DNA of 62,302 nucleotides, from positions 1 to 62,302 of the forward strand of contig NZ_JABBYC010000024.1 of the NCBI RefSeq assembly GCF_016742955.1, in the 5' to 3' direction. The DNA is from Myceligenerans indicum. GTDB taxonomy: Bacteria; Actinomycetota; Actinomycetes; Actinomycetales; Cellulomonadaceae. Below are positions 8,948-16,985 of the stretch, piece after piece. How positions within the stretch are numbered: the stretch's first letter is position 1; every line of letters starts with the position of its first letter. Below the pieces are notes generated by a model, which was not told the origin of the DNA, did no database searches, and saw only the letters and a list, made by a program, of their open reading frames with translations. A program made the translations under genes and the position numbers.

Positions 8948-8962
8948 GCATGTTGAACATGC
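8948..8962. promoter_or_regulatory. Candidate autoregulatory operator over the TetR start
   Basis: GCATGTTGAACATGC is a 7+1+7 perfect inverted repeat that covers both possible start codons of the TetR gene. A wider set of TTGAAC/GTTCA half sites flanks it (8933-8967). The −10-like TAGCAT (8946-8951) overlaps it, so a protein bound here would block transcription of the TetR-ABC set. Confidence 0.5.
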
Positions 8963-9654
8963 GTTCAGCCGGCGGGTCCGCCTCCAGGCCCCAGCGGACG
9001 CCCGCCACGGACAAGACCACGCGGGCGCGCATCCGTGACGCCGCGATACGACGCTTCGCCACCAGCGGTTTCGGTGCGTCCGTGCGTGCGATCGCCCAGG
9101 ACGCCGCCGTCAGCCCGGGCCTGGTGATGCACCACTTCGGCTCGAAGGACGCGTTGCGTGCGGCATGCGACGAGCATGTTCTCGCCCAGATCCGCGCGGT
9201 GAAGAACGAGACCATCGGCCATGCGGCCGGAGGCGGCGGCTTCCTGCAGGCGTTCGCCGGCGCCCAGGAGCACGCCGCGCTCCTGGGCTACGTCCTGCGG
9301 TCCATGCAGGACGGCAGCTCCCTCGCCCGGGAGTTCATCGACCGCATGGTCGACGACGCCGTGGCGTACACGCGGCACGCGGTCGCCCAAGGCATCGTGG
9401 TGCCCAGCCGCGACGAGGTCGCCCGGGCGCGCCACCTGACGTTCTCGGGACTTGGCGCCCTGCTGCTCGAGGTCACCCTGAATCCGCCGGAGGACCCCTC
9501 CGATCTCCGCGCGATCGTCGACACGTTCCTCGAGCAGAGCTACCTGCCGATGCTCGAGCTGTACACCGAGGGATTCCTGACCACCCGGCGCATGCTCGAC
9601 GACTACCTCATGTATGTCACCGACCCGCCGGAAGGTGCGACGGCGGCCGGCTGA
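8959..9654 (+). CDS. TetR-family regulator of the adjacent ABC exporter
   Basis: 231 residues. TetR helix-turn-helix at residues ~20-62 (IRDAAIRRFATSGFG...MHHFGSKDALRAACDEHV). The ATG at 8959 is preferred because TAGCAT lies seven bases upstream, giving a leaderless transcript; ATG 8950 (three codons longer) is possible. It precedes an ABC ATPase/permease pair by 116 bases, the standard layout for a drug-responsive repressor and its exporter. The palindrome across its start suggests autorepression. Confidence 0.88.
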   Translation: MRSAGGSASRPQRTPATDKTTRARIRDAAIRRFATSGFGASVRAIAQDAAVSPGLVMHHFGSKDALRAACDEHVLAQIRAVKNETIGHAAGGGGFLQAFAGAQEHAALLGYVLRSMQDGSSLAREFIDRMVDDAVAYTRHAVAQGIVVPSRDEVARARHLTFSGLGALLLEVTLNPPEDPSDLRAIVDTFLEQSYLPMLELYTEGFLTTRRMLDDYLMYVTDPPEGATAAG

Positions 9655-9693
9655 GGCCGAACCACGTCCCACGTTCGCCGCCGTCCCCAGCTA

Positions 9694-9721
9694 CCGCCGT
9701 ACCGCAGGACCGGTACGGCGG
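9694..9721. terminator. Hairpin between TetR gene and ABC genes
   Basis: Perfect 11-bp stem CCGCCGTACCG/CGGTACGGCGG with a six-base loop, 40 bases after the TetR stop. No T-run follows on the plus strand, so it may be a partial terminator or an mRNA processing site that sets different levels of regulator and exporter. Confidence 0.5.
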
Positions 9722-9770
9722 CCCTTCACCTTCCGTGAACTGGTAAGGACAACCAGAGAGCGAGCATCTT

Positions 9771-10805
9771 ATGACCAACACCTCCTCCGGCGTGCCCGCG
9801 ATCGAGATCGCGGGCCTCGACAAGTCCTTCGGCGCGGTCAAGGCCCTCGACGGCCTCGACCTGACGGTCCCCACCGGCGAGGTCGCCGGATTCCTGGGCC
9901 CCAACGGCGCCGGCAAGTCCACCACCATCCGAGTCCTGCTGGGCCTGCTGCGGTCCGACGCCGGTACCGCCCGCATGTTCGGCCGTGACGTCTGGCGCGA
10001 CGCGGTCGAGCTCCACAAGCACATCACCTACGTCCCCGGCGACGTCAGCCTGTGGCCGAACCTCACGGGCGGCGAGTGCATCGACTACCTCACCCGTCTG
10101 CGCGGTGCGGCCGACAAGAAGGCACTGCGCGTCCGCAAGGCCGAACTGCTGGAACGCTTCGAGCTCGACCCGCGCAAGAAGGCCCGGACCTACTCCAAGG
10201 GCAACCGGCAGAAGGTCGCCCTGGTCGCGGCCTTCCTGTCCGACGCCGAGCTGTACATCCTCGACGAACCCACGGCCGGGCTCGACCCGCTCATGGAGTC
10301 CGTGTTCACCGACTACGTCCGTGAGGCCAAGGCGGACGGCCGTTCCGTCCTGCTGTCCAGCCACATCCTCAGCGAGGTCGAGAAGGTGTGCGACACCGTC
10401 ACGATCATCCGCAACGGCACCGCGGTCGAGCACGGCACGCTCGACGAGCTGCGGCACCTCACACGGTCGAACGTGACCGCGGTGGTGGGCAAGGACCCCG
10501 CGGCGCTGGCGGGCCTCCGCGCGGTCAACGATCTCCAGGTCAAGGCGCACGACGGCGGGACCCGAGTCACCTTCGACGCCGACAACGCGGGCATCGCCGA
10601 CGTGCTCGACGCCGTGACGGCCCTGGGCGTGCACAGCATCACCGTCACTCCTCCGTCTCTGGAGGAACTGTTCATGCGGCACTACGGCGACGTCATCGAG
10701 GCCGACGAGGCCGCGGCGGACGACGTGGCCGGTGACGGGGCGCCGTCGGGCCGCGCCGCGAGGAAGGCGGCCCGGCAGGCGGCGAAGAAGGCGGGTGTGC
10801 GATGA
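9771..10805 (+). CDS. ABC transporter ATP-binding protein (antibiotic-exporter type)
   Basis: 344 residues. Walker A GPNGAGKST (~44), Q-loop, signature YSKGNRQK (in place of LSGGQ), Walker B LYILDEPTAGLDP and an H-loop (LLSSHILSE) are visible, followed by a C-terminal domain of the DrrA type ending with a Lys/Ala-rich tail. It should power the permease that overlaps it by four bases (ATGA). The pair resembles exporters of polyketide antibiotics (tetronasin/TnrB type). Confidence 0.92.
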   Translation: MTNTSSGVPAIEIAGLDKSFGAVKALDGLDLTVPTGEVAGFLGPNGAGKSTTIRVLLGLLRSDAGTARMFGRDVWRDAVELHKHITYVPGDVSLWPNLTGGECIDYLTRLRGAADKKALRVRKAELLERFELDPRKKARTYSKGNRQKVALVAAFLSDAELYILDEPTAGLDPLMESVFTDYVREAKADGRSVLLSSHILSEVEKVCDTVTIIRNGTAVEHGTLDELRHLTRSNVTAVVGKDPAALAGLRAVNDLQVKAHDGGTRVTFDADNAGIADVLDAVTALGVHSITVTPPSLEELFMRHYGDVIEADEAAADDVAGDGAPSGRAARKAARQAAKKAGVR

Positions 10806-12463
10806 GCGCCGTCGCGCCGGGGCGGGGCGCCCCCACCGTCGCGGTGCCGTCGTTCGGGTCGACGCTGGAAGGGACGGGTCGGTTGATCCGCTTCATCCTG
10901 CGTCGGGATCGGGCAAGGATCTTCTGGTGGACGTTCTCGATCGTCTTCTTCTACGCGTACTTCATGGTTGCCCTCGATGCGCTCGGCGCCGAGGCGCTGG
11001 TCGGCCGGGCGCTGCTGATGGAGTCACCGAGCGGGATCGTGATGGGAGGGCCCGGATACGGGCTCGATGCCTACACGCCTGAGCGCGCGGTGGCGAACGA
11101 AGGCATCACCTGGTTCGTGCTCGCGCTGGGGGTCATGAGCGTGCTGCACATGGTGCGGCACACGCGAAGCGAGGAGGAGTCGGGGAGATCGGAGCTGGTG
11201 CGCGCGAACCCGGTCGGGCGTCACGCGCCGGCCGTCGCGTCGGTCGTCACCCTGGTTCTCGTGAACGCCGTGATTGCCGTTCTGTCCGCGATGACGCTCA
11301 TCGGGATCGGCGGCGAGTACGTGACGTTCGCCGACTCGTTCGCCATCACCAGCGGAGTCGCGTGTGCCTCGATGGTGTTCGGGCTCGTCGGGCTGGTCTT
11401 CGCGCAGCTGACGGTATCCGGCCGAGGCGCCGTGGGTCTTGGGATGGTGGTGCTCGGGCTGGGCTTCGTCGTGCGTGCGGTGGGCGATGTCGCCGAGACC
11501 GGCGGAAGCACCCTGTCCTGGTTCTCGCCGTTCGCCTGGGCACAACAGATGAGGCCCTTCGTCGACCTCATCTGGTGGCCGATCCTGCTGTCGGCCGGTT
11601 CCATCGCGATACTCCTGCTCGTCGCGAGCGTTCTGGGTTCGCGCCGCGACTTCGGTGGCGGCCTGCTGCCGGACCGCATCGGCCCCGCAACGGCGACGGC
11701 CTCCCTGCGCGGGCCGATCGCTCTTGCCTGGCGGCAGCAGAGGTTTGCCCTGTTGGTGGTCACCGCCTTCTTCGCGGCCATGTGGCTCGGAGTCGGCACC
11801 ATGCTGCCGACGATCGGCGAGATGGTGGGCAGCCTGATCGAGTCCAATCCGCAGTTCGGCGCCGTGTTCGGCGATCCGGGCGATCCCTCTGGATTCCTGG
11901 GACTCGTCATGCTCGAAGGAGTGCTCTTCGTCGGTGCGTATGCCATCGTCATGGGTGCCCGGCCCAAGGCGGAGGAGAACGCCGGCCGCGCCGAGATCGC
12001 CCTGGCCCGGCCCGTGTCACGGACCCGCTGGTTCGGTGCGCACATCCTTGTGACCGGCATCGGCGTCGTGATCGCCGTGGCGGTGCCGATCCTCGCCGTA
12101 TGGGTGGGTGCGGTCGCCGTCGGCTTCGACCGCCAGTCCTTCGGCGACTACGCCCTGGTGGCCGCCACGTACGTGCCGTCCGCGCTGTGCTACCTCGGGT
12201 TCACGGTGGCGCTCTACGGCTGGTTCCCGCGAGCGACCGGACTCGGGTGGCTCCTGCTGGTGTACGGCTTCGTCATCGGGCTGTTCGGGAGCCTCATCCA
12301 GGATTTGCCGGAGGCGGCGAACTACATCAATCCGATCTACTGGGTTCCCGGTGTTTTCGAGACCCCTGACCTGGGTGAATGGCTCGGCGTGGCAGTAGTC
12401 GCACTCGGGCTGTGCGTACTGGGGATGATCGGCTTCCGGCGCCGGGACATCCCGGCCGTCTGA
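10802..12463 (+). CDS. ABC exporter permease, polyketide-antibiotic exporter (TnrB3-like)
   Basis: 553 residues with about 12 membrane segments in two repeated halves of six, the architecture of 'exporter of polyketide antibiotics' permeases rather than single-half ABC-2 permeases. The halves are joined near residue 290 (LLPDRIGPATATASLRGPIALAWRQQR). It overlaps the ATPase stop by four bases, so the two are translationally coupled. Function as drug or metabolite efflux is by family. It lies 29 kb from the enediyne genes and need not serve them. Confidence 0.88.
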   Translation: MSAVAPGRGAPTVAVPSFGSTLEGTGRLIRFILRRDRARIFWWTFSIVFFYAYFMVALDALGAEALVGRALLMESPSGIVMGGPGYGLDAYTPERAVANEGITWFVLALGVMSVLHMVRHTRSEEESGRSELVRANPVGRHAPAVASVVTLVLVNAVIAVLSAMTLIGIGGEYVTFADSFAITSGVACASMVFGLVGLVFAQLTVSGRGAVGLGMVVLGLGFVVRAVGDVAETGGSTLSWFSPFAWAQQMRPFVDLIWWPILLSAGSIAILLLVASVLGSRRDFGGGLLPDRIGPATATASLRGPIALAWRQQRFALLVVTAFFAAMWLGVGTMLPTIGEMVGSLIESNPQFGAVFGDPGDPSGFLGLVMLEGVLFVGAYAIVMGARPKAEENAGRAEIALARPVSRTRWFGAHILVTGIGVVIAVAVPILAVWVGAVAVGFDRQSFGDYALVAATYVPSALCYLGFTVALYGWFPRATGLGWLLLVYGFVIGLFGSLIQDLPEAANYINPIYWVPGVFETPDLGEWLGVAVVALGLCVLGMIGFRRRDIPAV

Positions 12464-12471
12464 AGTCCCGT

Positions 12472-12532
12472 GTCCGACGGCGGTCGCGCGTGCGTGCTGC
12501 GCGGTGAGCACGTGCGCGCGTCGTCGTCGGAC
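12472..12532. terminator. Large hairpin after the ABC exporter
   Basis: GTCCGACG (12472-12479) pairs with CGTCGGAC (12525-12532), and an inner GC-rich arm pair (GCGTGCGTGCT with AGCACGTGCGC) extends the structure. It starts nine bases after the permease stop. There is no T-run; it looks like a GC-type actinobacterial terminator. Confidence 0.5.
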
Positions 12533-12591
12533 ATCGCCCGGGCGGGGCGCGGCCGTATACGCGGGAAGAAGATGTGTGTGCAGCACGGACT

Positions 12592-12654
12592 TTGCGTGAT
12601 GTGACCGTTTCGATAGGCTGTTTCGCCGCGTTACACGTCGTCGAACTCTAGGAT
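12592..12654 (+). promoter_or_regulatory. Two candidate promoters for the VapB-like/LytR_C pair
   Basis: Upstream promoter: TTGCGT (12592-12597), 16-base spacer, TAGGCT (12614-12619). A second −10-like hexamer TAGGAT (12649-12654) lies seven bases before the ATG at 12662, which would give a leaderless mRNA. Both match actinobacterial housekeeping promoters. Confidence 0.45.
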
Positions 12655-12661
12655 CTCAGCC

Positions 12662-12958
12662 ATGATCTTCAAGGCCGTCGGGGGCGGCCGACCCTACCCC
12701 GACCACGGGCGCACCCGCACCCGGGACTGGGTCGACGTCCCTCCCCGGCAGGTTCGGCTCGACGAGCTCGTGACCACCAAGCGAACCCTGGACCTGGAGA
12801 CTCTTCTCGCGGAGGACTCCACGTTCTACGGTGATCTGTTCGCTCACGTGGTTGAGTACGAGGGCACCCTCTACCTCGAGGACGGGCTTCATCGCGCCGT
12901 GCGTGCTGCTCTGCAGCAGCGCCCCGTGCTCCACGCGCGCGTCCTCATGATCGGTTAG
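12662..12958 (+). CDS. Small conserved actinobacterial protein (annotated elsewhere as VapB-family antitoxin)
   Basis: 98 residues. Homologues I recall are labelled type II antitoxin VapB, but no PIN-domain toxin is next to it. The C-terminal DGLHRAVRAALQQR resembles the DGxHR motif of ParB/sulfiredoxin-like folds more than a ribbon-helix-helix antitoxin. It sits nine bases before a LytR_C membrane protein gene, a pairing I recall from other Micrococcales, so a role tied to the cell envelope or a nucleotide-binding function is more plausible than a toxin-antitoxin one. That reading is inference. Confidence 0.75.
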   Translation: MIFKAVGGGRPYPDHGRTRTRDWVDVPPRQVRLDELVTTKRTLDLETLLAEDSTFYGDLFAHVVEYEGTLYLEDGLHRAVRAALQQRPVLHARVLMIG

Positions 12959-12967
12959 GTTCATTAC

Positions 12968-13657
12968 GTGACAGACCCTTTCTACGACGAGGCGCGCGGC
13001 GCCCGGCGTCGTCGCCAGCACGAGCGCCAGGCCGTCGTCTTCGGCGTGATCATCGCCTTTCTGGCGGTTGCCGGAATCTTCGCACTGGCGACCTACACCG
13101 GCTCACTGGTCGGTCCGTTCCACCGGGAGTTCACGGTGGTGGGCGTGTCCCAGCAGGAGGAGGTTCCTGCGCCCTGCCTGCCCGAGGTGAAGGGGCAGCC
13201 CGACGGCGCCCTGCCGCTGCCGTACGCGCAGGTCGAGGTGAACTCGCTGAACGCGTCGGACAACCAGGGCGTGGCCAAGGCCTTCGAGGATGTGCTGGTC
13301 GGCCGGGGCTTCACCGTTCTGGAGCTGGGCACCATGCCGGAGAGCGACAGGCTGGAGGACTCGGAGCTGCGCTTCGGGGCCAAGGGCATCGTGCAGGCCT
13401 ACACCCTCGCGACGCAGTTCCCGTCCATCCGGCTGGTCATGGACGACCGCAAGGGCAAGAACGTCGACCTGCTCATCGGTGAGGAGTACGACAGGCCTGT
13501 CGACGTCGAGGCCGTGCCTCCGTTGGACGAGCCGCTGGAGAACGTCGACAACTGTCGCTCGGCCGACGAGATCACACCGAGGCAGCGCGCGCTGTCCCTG
13601 GAGATGGAAGAGGCCAAGAAGGCCAAGGCCGAGGAGGGCGAGGTCAAGGAGGGCTGA
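12968..13657 (+). CDS. Membrane-anchored LytR C-terminal-domain protein
   Basis: 229 residues. A short basic cytosolic N terminus (RGARRRRQHERQ), one transmembrane helix (residues ~24-45), then an extracytoplasmic LytR_C domain (~75-180, VNSLNASDNQGVAKAFEDVLVGRGFTV...). The tail is rich in Glu/Lys (EEAKKAKAEEGEVKEG). The catalytic LytR-CpsA-Psr domain that attaches glycopolymers to peptidoglycan is absent, so this is the accessory-domain-only type. GTG start at 12968 follows the VapB-like stop closely. Confidence 0.85.
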   Translation: MTDPFYDEARGARRRRQHERQAVVFGVIIAFLAVAGIFALATYTGSLVGPFHREFTVVGVSQQEEVPAPCLPEVKGQPDGALPLPYAQVEVNSLNASDNQGVAKAFEDVLVGRGFTVLELGTMPESDRLEDSELRFGAKGIVQAYTLATQFPSIRLVMDDRKGKNVDLLIGEEYDRPVDVEAVPPLDEPLENVDNCRSADEITPRQRALSLEMEEAKKAKAEEGEVKEG

Positions 13658-13711
13658 CCGGGCGGCCCGTCCCGGGCGGCCTGTCCCCGGGCGGCGGGCC
13701 CGGGCGGCGGC

Positions 13712-13738
13712 CCCGGGGCGGCCTGGGGCCGCCCCGGG
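13712..13738. terminator. Bidirectional GC terminator between convergent genes
   Basis: Perfect 12-bp stem CCCGGGGCGGCC/GGCCGCCCCGGG with a TGG loop, placed between the LytR_C gene and the convergent flavin monooxygenase gene. The whole 13658-13740 stretch is almost pure G+C. Confidence 0.65.
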
Positions 13739-13806
13739 TGAACCTCCTGAGGCGCGAGGAACCTGTCGTGCCGGCGCGGGCGCGGCCCGGCACGCTGGGC
13801 TCGCGG

Positions 13807-15306
13807 TCACGACGCCGGTTCGCCGCACCATGTCCGCAGTGCCACGGAGACGTCGGCGGGGTCGGGCGCACCGACCCACGCCGTGTACCCGTCGGGACGG
13901 ACGAGAACAGTCTGGTTCTCCGGTCCGGTCAGGAAGGCCACCCGATTCCTCCACCCGGCAAGCTCGGAATCCCAGGCAGGTGCGGCACCTCCGACGAGCG
14001 CGAAGCGACCGGCGCGCAGGTGTTCGAACAGTCTCGTTCCGTCGGGCAGCTCATGGTCGGCAACCCGGGTCCCGACCGTCCTCGCATCGCCCGGGCCGCG
14101 GCCGTACCGGATCCCGAGCCCGGAGATCTGCATGGTCGCCATCCTCGTGACGGCCGGTGAGCCGAGCACCAACGGTGCGACCGCTTCGCGAGCCGCGACG
14201 GCGAGCCGGGAACGGGCGGTCGCGAGGCGTGCCATGCGCCCGCTCGACCTCAGCACCTCGGCGCCCACCGGATGACGCTCCGCGTGGTAGCCGTCGAGCA
14301 GCCCGAGGCTGGCACCCCGGGCCACCGCGGCGAGTCGCCACGAGAGATTGGCCGCGTCCTGCATCCCGGTGTTCATGCCCTGGCCGCCGGCGGGGGTGTG
14401 ACAGTGAGCGGCGTCCCCGGCGAGGAAGACACGGCCGACGCGGTATCGGGGGACCTGCCGCTCGTCGGAGTGGAACCGCGAGATCCAGCGGGGCGAGTGC
14501 ATCCCGTAGTCGGAGCCGAATGCCTGCCGCGCGGCCGCGGCGACCTGGTCCAGGGACGGCTCGCCGTCGTCGGCCTGATCGGCCCGGCTCCAGGCGGTCA
14601 GCCGCCAGTAGCCGTCCCCGAAGGGGGCGGCGAAGGCGAAGGCCTGGCGGTTGGTGTGGACGGTCGGTCTCGCGGGCGGCTCCGCCAGCAGGACGTCGGC
14701 GAGCATGATGCCGCGCATGACCGGGCCGCCGGGAAAGGGCAGGTCGATCAGGTGCCGCACGGCCGAGTGCACGCCGTCGCAGCCGACGGCGAAGTCGGAG
14801 CGGAGTGAGCGGGCCGTGCCGTCGGGCCCGGTGACGGTGAGGGACACGCCGTCGTCGTCCTGTGCGAGGCCGGTCACCTCGGTGTCGTGCTGGATGGTGG
14901 CGCCGAGCCGCTCGAGCCTGTCACGCAGGACCCGTTCCACGTACGGCTGTGCGCAGACGAGCAGATACGGGAAGGTGGTCGGGAGCCGGGAGAGGTCGAG
15001 CTCCGCGTTCCCGAAAGCGGCGACCTTGTCCATCTTGTAGGACGGGTGCGCCAGCAGATCCTCGGCGAGGCCGCGCATGTCGAGCACTTCCAGGGTTCGG
15101 GCGTGGACGCCGAAGGCTCGTGAGAGGTTCGACAGGTTCGCGGGACGCTTGTCGATGACCGTGACGTCCAGGCCGGCCTCGACGAGGTCGCCGGCGAGGA
15201 GAAGCCCGGTCGGTCCCGCTCCGACGACGACGACGGAGGTCGTGGGGGCCGTCTCAGGGTGAGCGGGTGCCTGGGTGGGGGAAGGGTGCGGCGATTTGGT
15301 TGCCAT
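13807..15306 (-). CDS. Class A FAD-dependent aromatic monooxygenase
   Basis: 499 residues, the size of polyketide/antibiotic hydroxylases of the PHBH fold. FAD motif VVVGAGPTGLLLAGDL (~26-41), DG motif GCDGVHSAVRH (~175-185) and GD motif GRVFLAGDAAHCHTPAGGQG (~291-310) are present, followed by a C-terminal thioredoxin-like domain (~390-499). Relatives hydroxylate aromatic polyketides, phenols, rifamycins or tetracyclines using NAD(P)H. The gene is divergent from a MarR gene and its start codon lies inside a perfect 18-bp palindrome, so it is probably induced when a phenolic ligand removes MarR. Confidence 0.92.
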   Translation of the reverse strand: MATKSPHPSPTQAPAHPETAPTTSVVVVGAGPTGLLLAGDLVEAGLDVTVIDKRPANLSNLSRAFGVHARTLEVLDMRGLAEDLLAHPSYKMDKVAAFGNAELDLSRLPTTFPYLLVCAQPYVERVLRDRLERLGATIQHDTEVTGLAQDDDGVSLTVTGPDGTARSLRSDFAVGCDGVHSAVRHLIDLPFPGGPVMRGIMLADVLLAEPPARPTVHTNRQAFAFAAPFGDGYWRLTAWSRADQADDGEPSLDQVAAAARQAFGSDYGMHSPRWISRFHSDERQVPRYRVGRVFLAGDAAHCHTPAGGQGMNTGMQDAANLSWRLAAVARGASLGLLDGYHAERHPVGAEVLRSSGRMARLATARSRLAVAAREAVAPLVLGSPAVTRMATMQISGLGIRYGRGPGDARTVGTRVADHELPDGTRLFEHLRAGRFALVGGAAPAWDSELAGWRNRVAFLTGPENQTVLVRPDGYTAWVGAPDPADVSVALRTWCGEPAS

Positions 15307-15346
15307 GGCAACCAGTAAAGCGCAAGCCTGGTTGCCATGGCAACCA
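15297..15346. promoter_or_regulatory. Twin identical 18-bp MarR operators
   Basis: TGGTTGCCATGGCAACCA occurs twice, at 15297-15314 and 15329-15346, each a perfect palindrome, 32 bp apart (about three helical turns). The left copy contains the ATG of the monooxygenase gene; the right copy ends 19 bases before the MarR GTG, next to its −10-like TAGGGT (15353-15358). One regulator could thus shut both divergent genes. Confidence 0.85.
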
Positions 15347-15365
15347 TCTTGCTAGGGTGGTCGTC

Positions 15366-15821
15366 GTGGATCCGCAGCAGTCTCTCGACGCACGTGAACA
15401 GCGCGCCTGGTCGGCCTTCGTGGCCATGCGGCGTGACCTGGAGGCCGCGCTCGCGCGCAGCCTTGCCCGTGACGGACTCTCCGTCAGCGACTTCGAGGTG
15501 CTGGCGAGGCTCGTCCAGGCGCCGGACGGTGAGATGCGTGCGCGTGACCTGGCCGCCGCCATCGGCTGGGACAAGGCGCGTCTGTCGAAGCATGTGGCCC
15601 GGATGGCGGGGCGTGGACTGGTCACGCGTCGTGAGGCCGGGGACGACGGTCGCGGTCAGATCGTCGGGCTCACCAGCCATGCGGAGCAGGTCGTCGCGGC
15701 CGCCGGGCCGAACCATGTCGCCGCGGTGCGCCGGTACTTCTTCGACCTGATCGAGCCCGACGAGCTCGAGGTCCTCGAACGCGTGCTGGAGCGGATCAAC
15801 GCCCGCGCTCGCGGCTCATGA
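15366..15821 (+). CDS. MarR-family transcriptional regulator
   Basis: 151 residues. The winged helix spans ~40-110 (FEVLARLVQAPDGEMRARDLAAAIGWDKARLSKHVARMAGRGLVTRR in short pieces). GTG at 15366 is chosen because TAGGGT lies seven bases upstream (leaderless start) and because earlier in-frame codons run through the palindromic operators. It is divergent from the flavin monooxygenase and most likely represses it and itself through the twin palindromes. Confidence 0.9.
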   Translation: MDPQQSLDAREQRAWSAFVAMRRDLEAALARSLARDGLSVSDFEVLARLVQAPDGEMRARDLAAAIGWDKARLSKHVARMAGRGLVTRREAGDDGRGQIVGLTSHAEQVVAAAGPNHVAAVRRYFFDLIEPDELEVLERVLERINARARGS

Positions 15822-15851
15822 GGTTTCCCGGGCCGACGTCGAGCCCCTGGG

Positions 15852-16355
15852 CTATCCGCCGTCTCCACCGTCAGCGCCGCCCATGAGGAAACCCCCATGG
15901 TCAACTCCATGGTGGCCGTCGCCTCCGCCATAGGCTCCGTCCCCACCGTGGGAAGAGCGCCAGGGTACGTGGAGCTGCATGTGAAGCTCGCCGACGGCCA
16001 TGGCATGCGCGCTCGCCTCTGTCAGATGCAGCAGACGGCCGATTGCCTCGAAGATGTCGGTCGCGTCTACCAGGGGCATCGCCCGCTGGAAATGAGCTGT
16101 TCGCGTCAGCTCCATGACCTCTGCAGCGAGCCGGCGGACCTCCGCGTCATGTTCCTGTCCCGTGTCACCGTCGTCGACCAGGAGTGACAGCAGGTACTGC
16201 ACGTCATCCCGTGAGCCTTGGGTGCCGGCTGAGGGGCCGTGTGCGACGCCGTCGTTCAGCCGGCCTTCCACCATTGGCAGGATGGCTCGATGCAACTGGT
16301 CGAGGGCCCGAAAGACGAGTTCCTTGTTGGTCAGGGCGTGCACGCTGTCTCCCAC
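15852..16355 (-). CDS. Hypothetical protein with Gly/His/Asp-rich tail
   Basis: 167 residues, not recognised. Residues ~1-125 look like an ordinary helical domain (ELVFRALDQLHRAILPMVEG, EVRRLAAEVMELTRTAHFQRA, DIFEAIGRLLHL). The last ~35 residues are Gly, His and Asp repeats (GGGDGHHGVDHGG), which could bind metal or be low-complexity filler. The GTG start at 16355 overlaps the 3' end of an upstream gene relic by 25 bases, so it may be the second gene of an operon whose first gene was destroyed by an insertion. Shorter starts are possible. Confidence 0.55.
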   Translation of the reverse strand: MGDSVHALTNKELVFRALDQLHRAILPMVEGRLNDGVAHGPSAGTQGSRDDVQYLLSLLVDDGDTGQEHDAEVRRLAAEVMELTRTAHFQRAMPLVDATDIFEAIGRLLHLTEASAHAMAVGELHMQLHVPWRSSHGGDGAYGGGDGHHGVDHGGFLMGGADGGDGG

Positions 16356-16467
16356 TTCCTCATGTCGAAGGCAACCTTCCGGTGGATGAACTGCTCCGGA
16401 TCGGACTCCGCCTTGACCGAGAGAGACTCGGCGACCGCCCGGCCGATGCGGATCGCCCCGCGCTTCC
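16331..16467 (-). pseudogene. 3' relic of an unidentified gene
   Basis: On the minus strand a frame reads ...AIRIGRAVAESLSVKAE, then SDPEQFIHRKVAFDMRKWE, then a stop at 16333-16331. The composition is that of real protein, but there is no start codon and a stop lies at the upstream edge near 16470, where a transposase relic begins. It looks like the surviving C-terminal ~45 residues of a gene cut by a mobile element. It overlaps the start of the 15852-16355 gene. Confidence 0.45.
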
Positions 16468-16488
16468 TGGGCGTGCGAGGCTACCGGC

Positions 16489-16620
16489 GTGCGCGGGCAA
16501 CCCGACGCGACCGTCCATGCCCTGGCGCAACACTACGAGTCGGGCGGCGTGGACGCCCTTGAGCGCCGGCCGCGATTGCCTGACGGCCGGAAGCGACGCG
16601 GCCGGGAACGACGACGCGGG
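16489..16620 (+). pseudogene. Transposase helix-turn-helix relic (IS630-like)
   Basis: The plus frame reads ATVHALAQHYESGGVDALER followed by RPRLPDGRKRRG. This matches the start region of IS630-type and similar transposases (helix-turn-helix, 'GGxxALxxRPRxGRP'). Nothing of the catalytic DDE domain follows, so it is a remnant. Confidence 0.55.
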
Positions 16621-16845
16621 ACATCGCTGACCGATGTCCCGCGTCATCACACTGCGGAGGATGGGGGAATCTCTCCCATATCGCTCTGACCTGCGGCGAC
16701 GTAGAGAAACTTGCGGTGTGACTATTCCGGGGTTAGCGGCCAAAATGTGTGTCCGCATTCCGGGCGTGTCGGCAGGTCATTGCGGCGTTTCGGGGGCTGG
16801 TTAATCCCCTTGGAGTATGACTGGGGCGGGTGCTGGACATCCTGG

Positions 16846-16985
16846 ATCGTGTTCGGTTCTTTATGCGGTTCGCGCTTGAAGCGCAACGGCACGACGCCTG
16901 CGGGAACCGTGCGGTGGCGATGTACCGGGTGCGGAGGCTCGTCGACCAGGCGTCGCCCGGATCACCGATCGCACCACGAGCCGAG
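16846..16985 (+). pseudogene. Transposase zinc-ribbon relic (IS1249/IS256-like)
   Basis: The plus frame contains CGSRLKRNGTTPAGTVRWRC followed by TGCGGSSTRRRPD, the N-terminal zinc ribbon typical of IS1249-type transposases. The rest of the transposase is missing. The 16.6-16.85 kb stretch before it is less GC-rich than its surroundings and holds no other gene that I can see. Confidence 0.6.

Noticed and set aside
9771..12463. TetR-ABC exporter as the enediyne resistance pump
   Set aside because: It lies 29 kb away with its own regulator and housekeeping genes between. The family match is suggestive but the link is not supported.
12662..12958. Toxin-antitoxin system
   Set aside because: No toxin gene is adjacent; the neighbour is a LytR_C membrane protein.
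13807..15306. Class A flavin monooxygenase as an enediyne tailoring enzyme
   Set aside because: It is 26 kb from the cluster and is clearly tied to its own MarR regulator.
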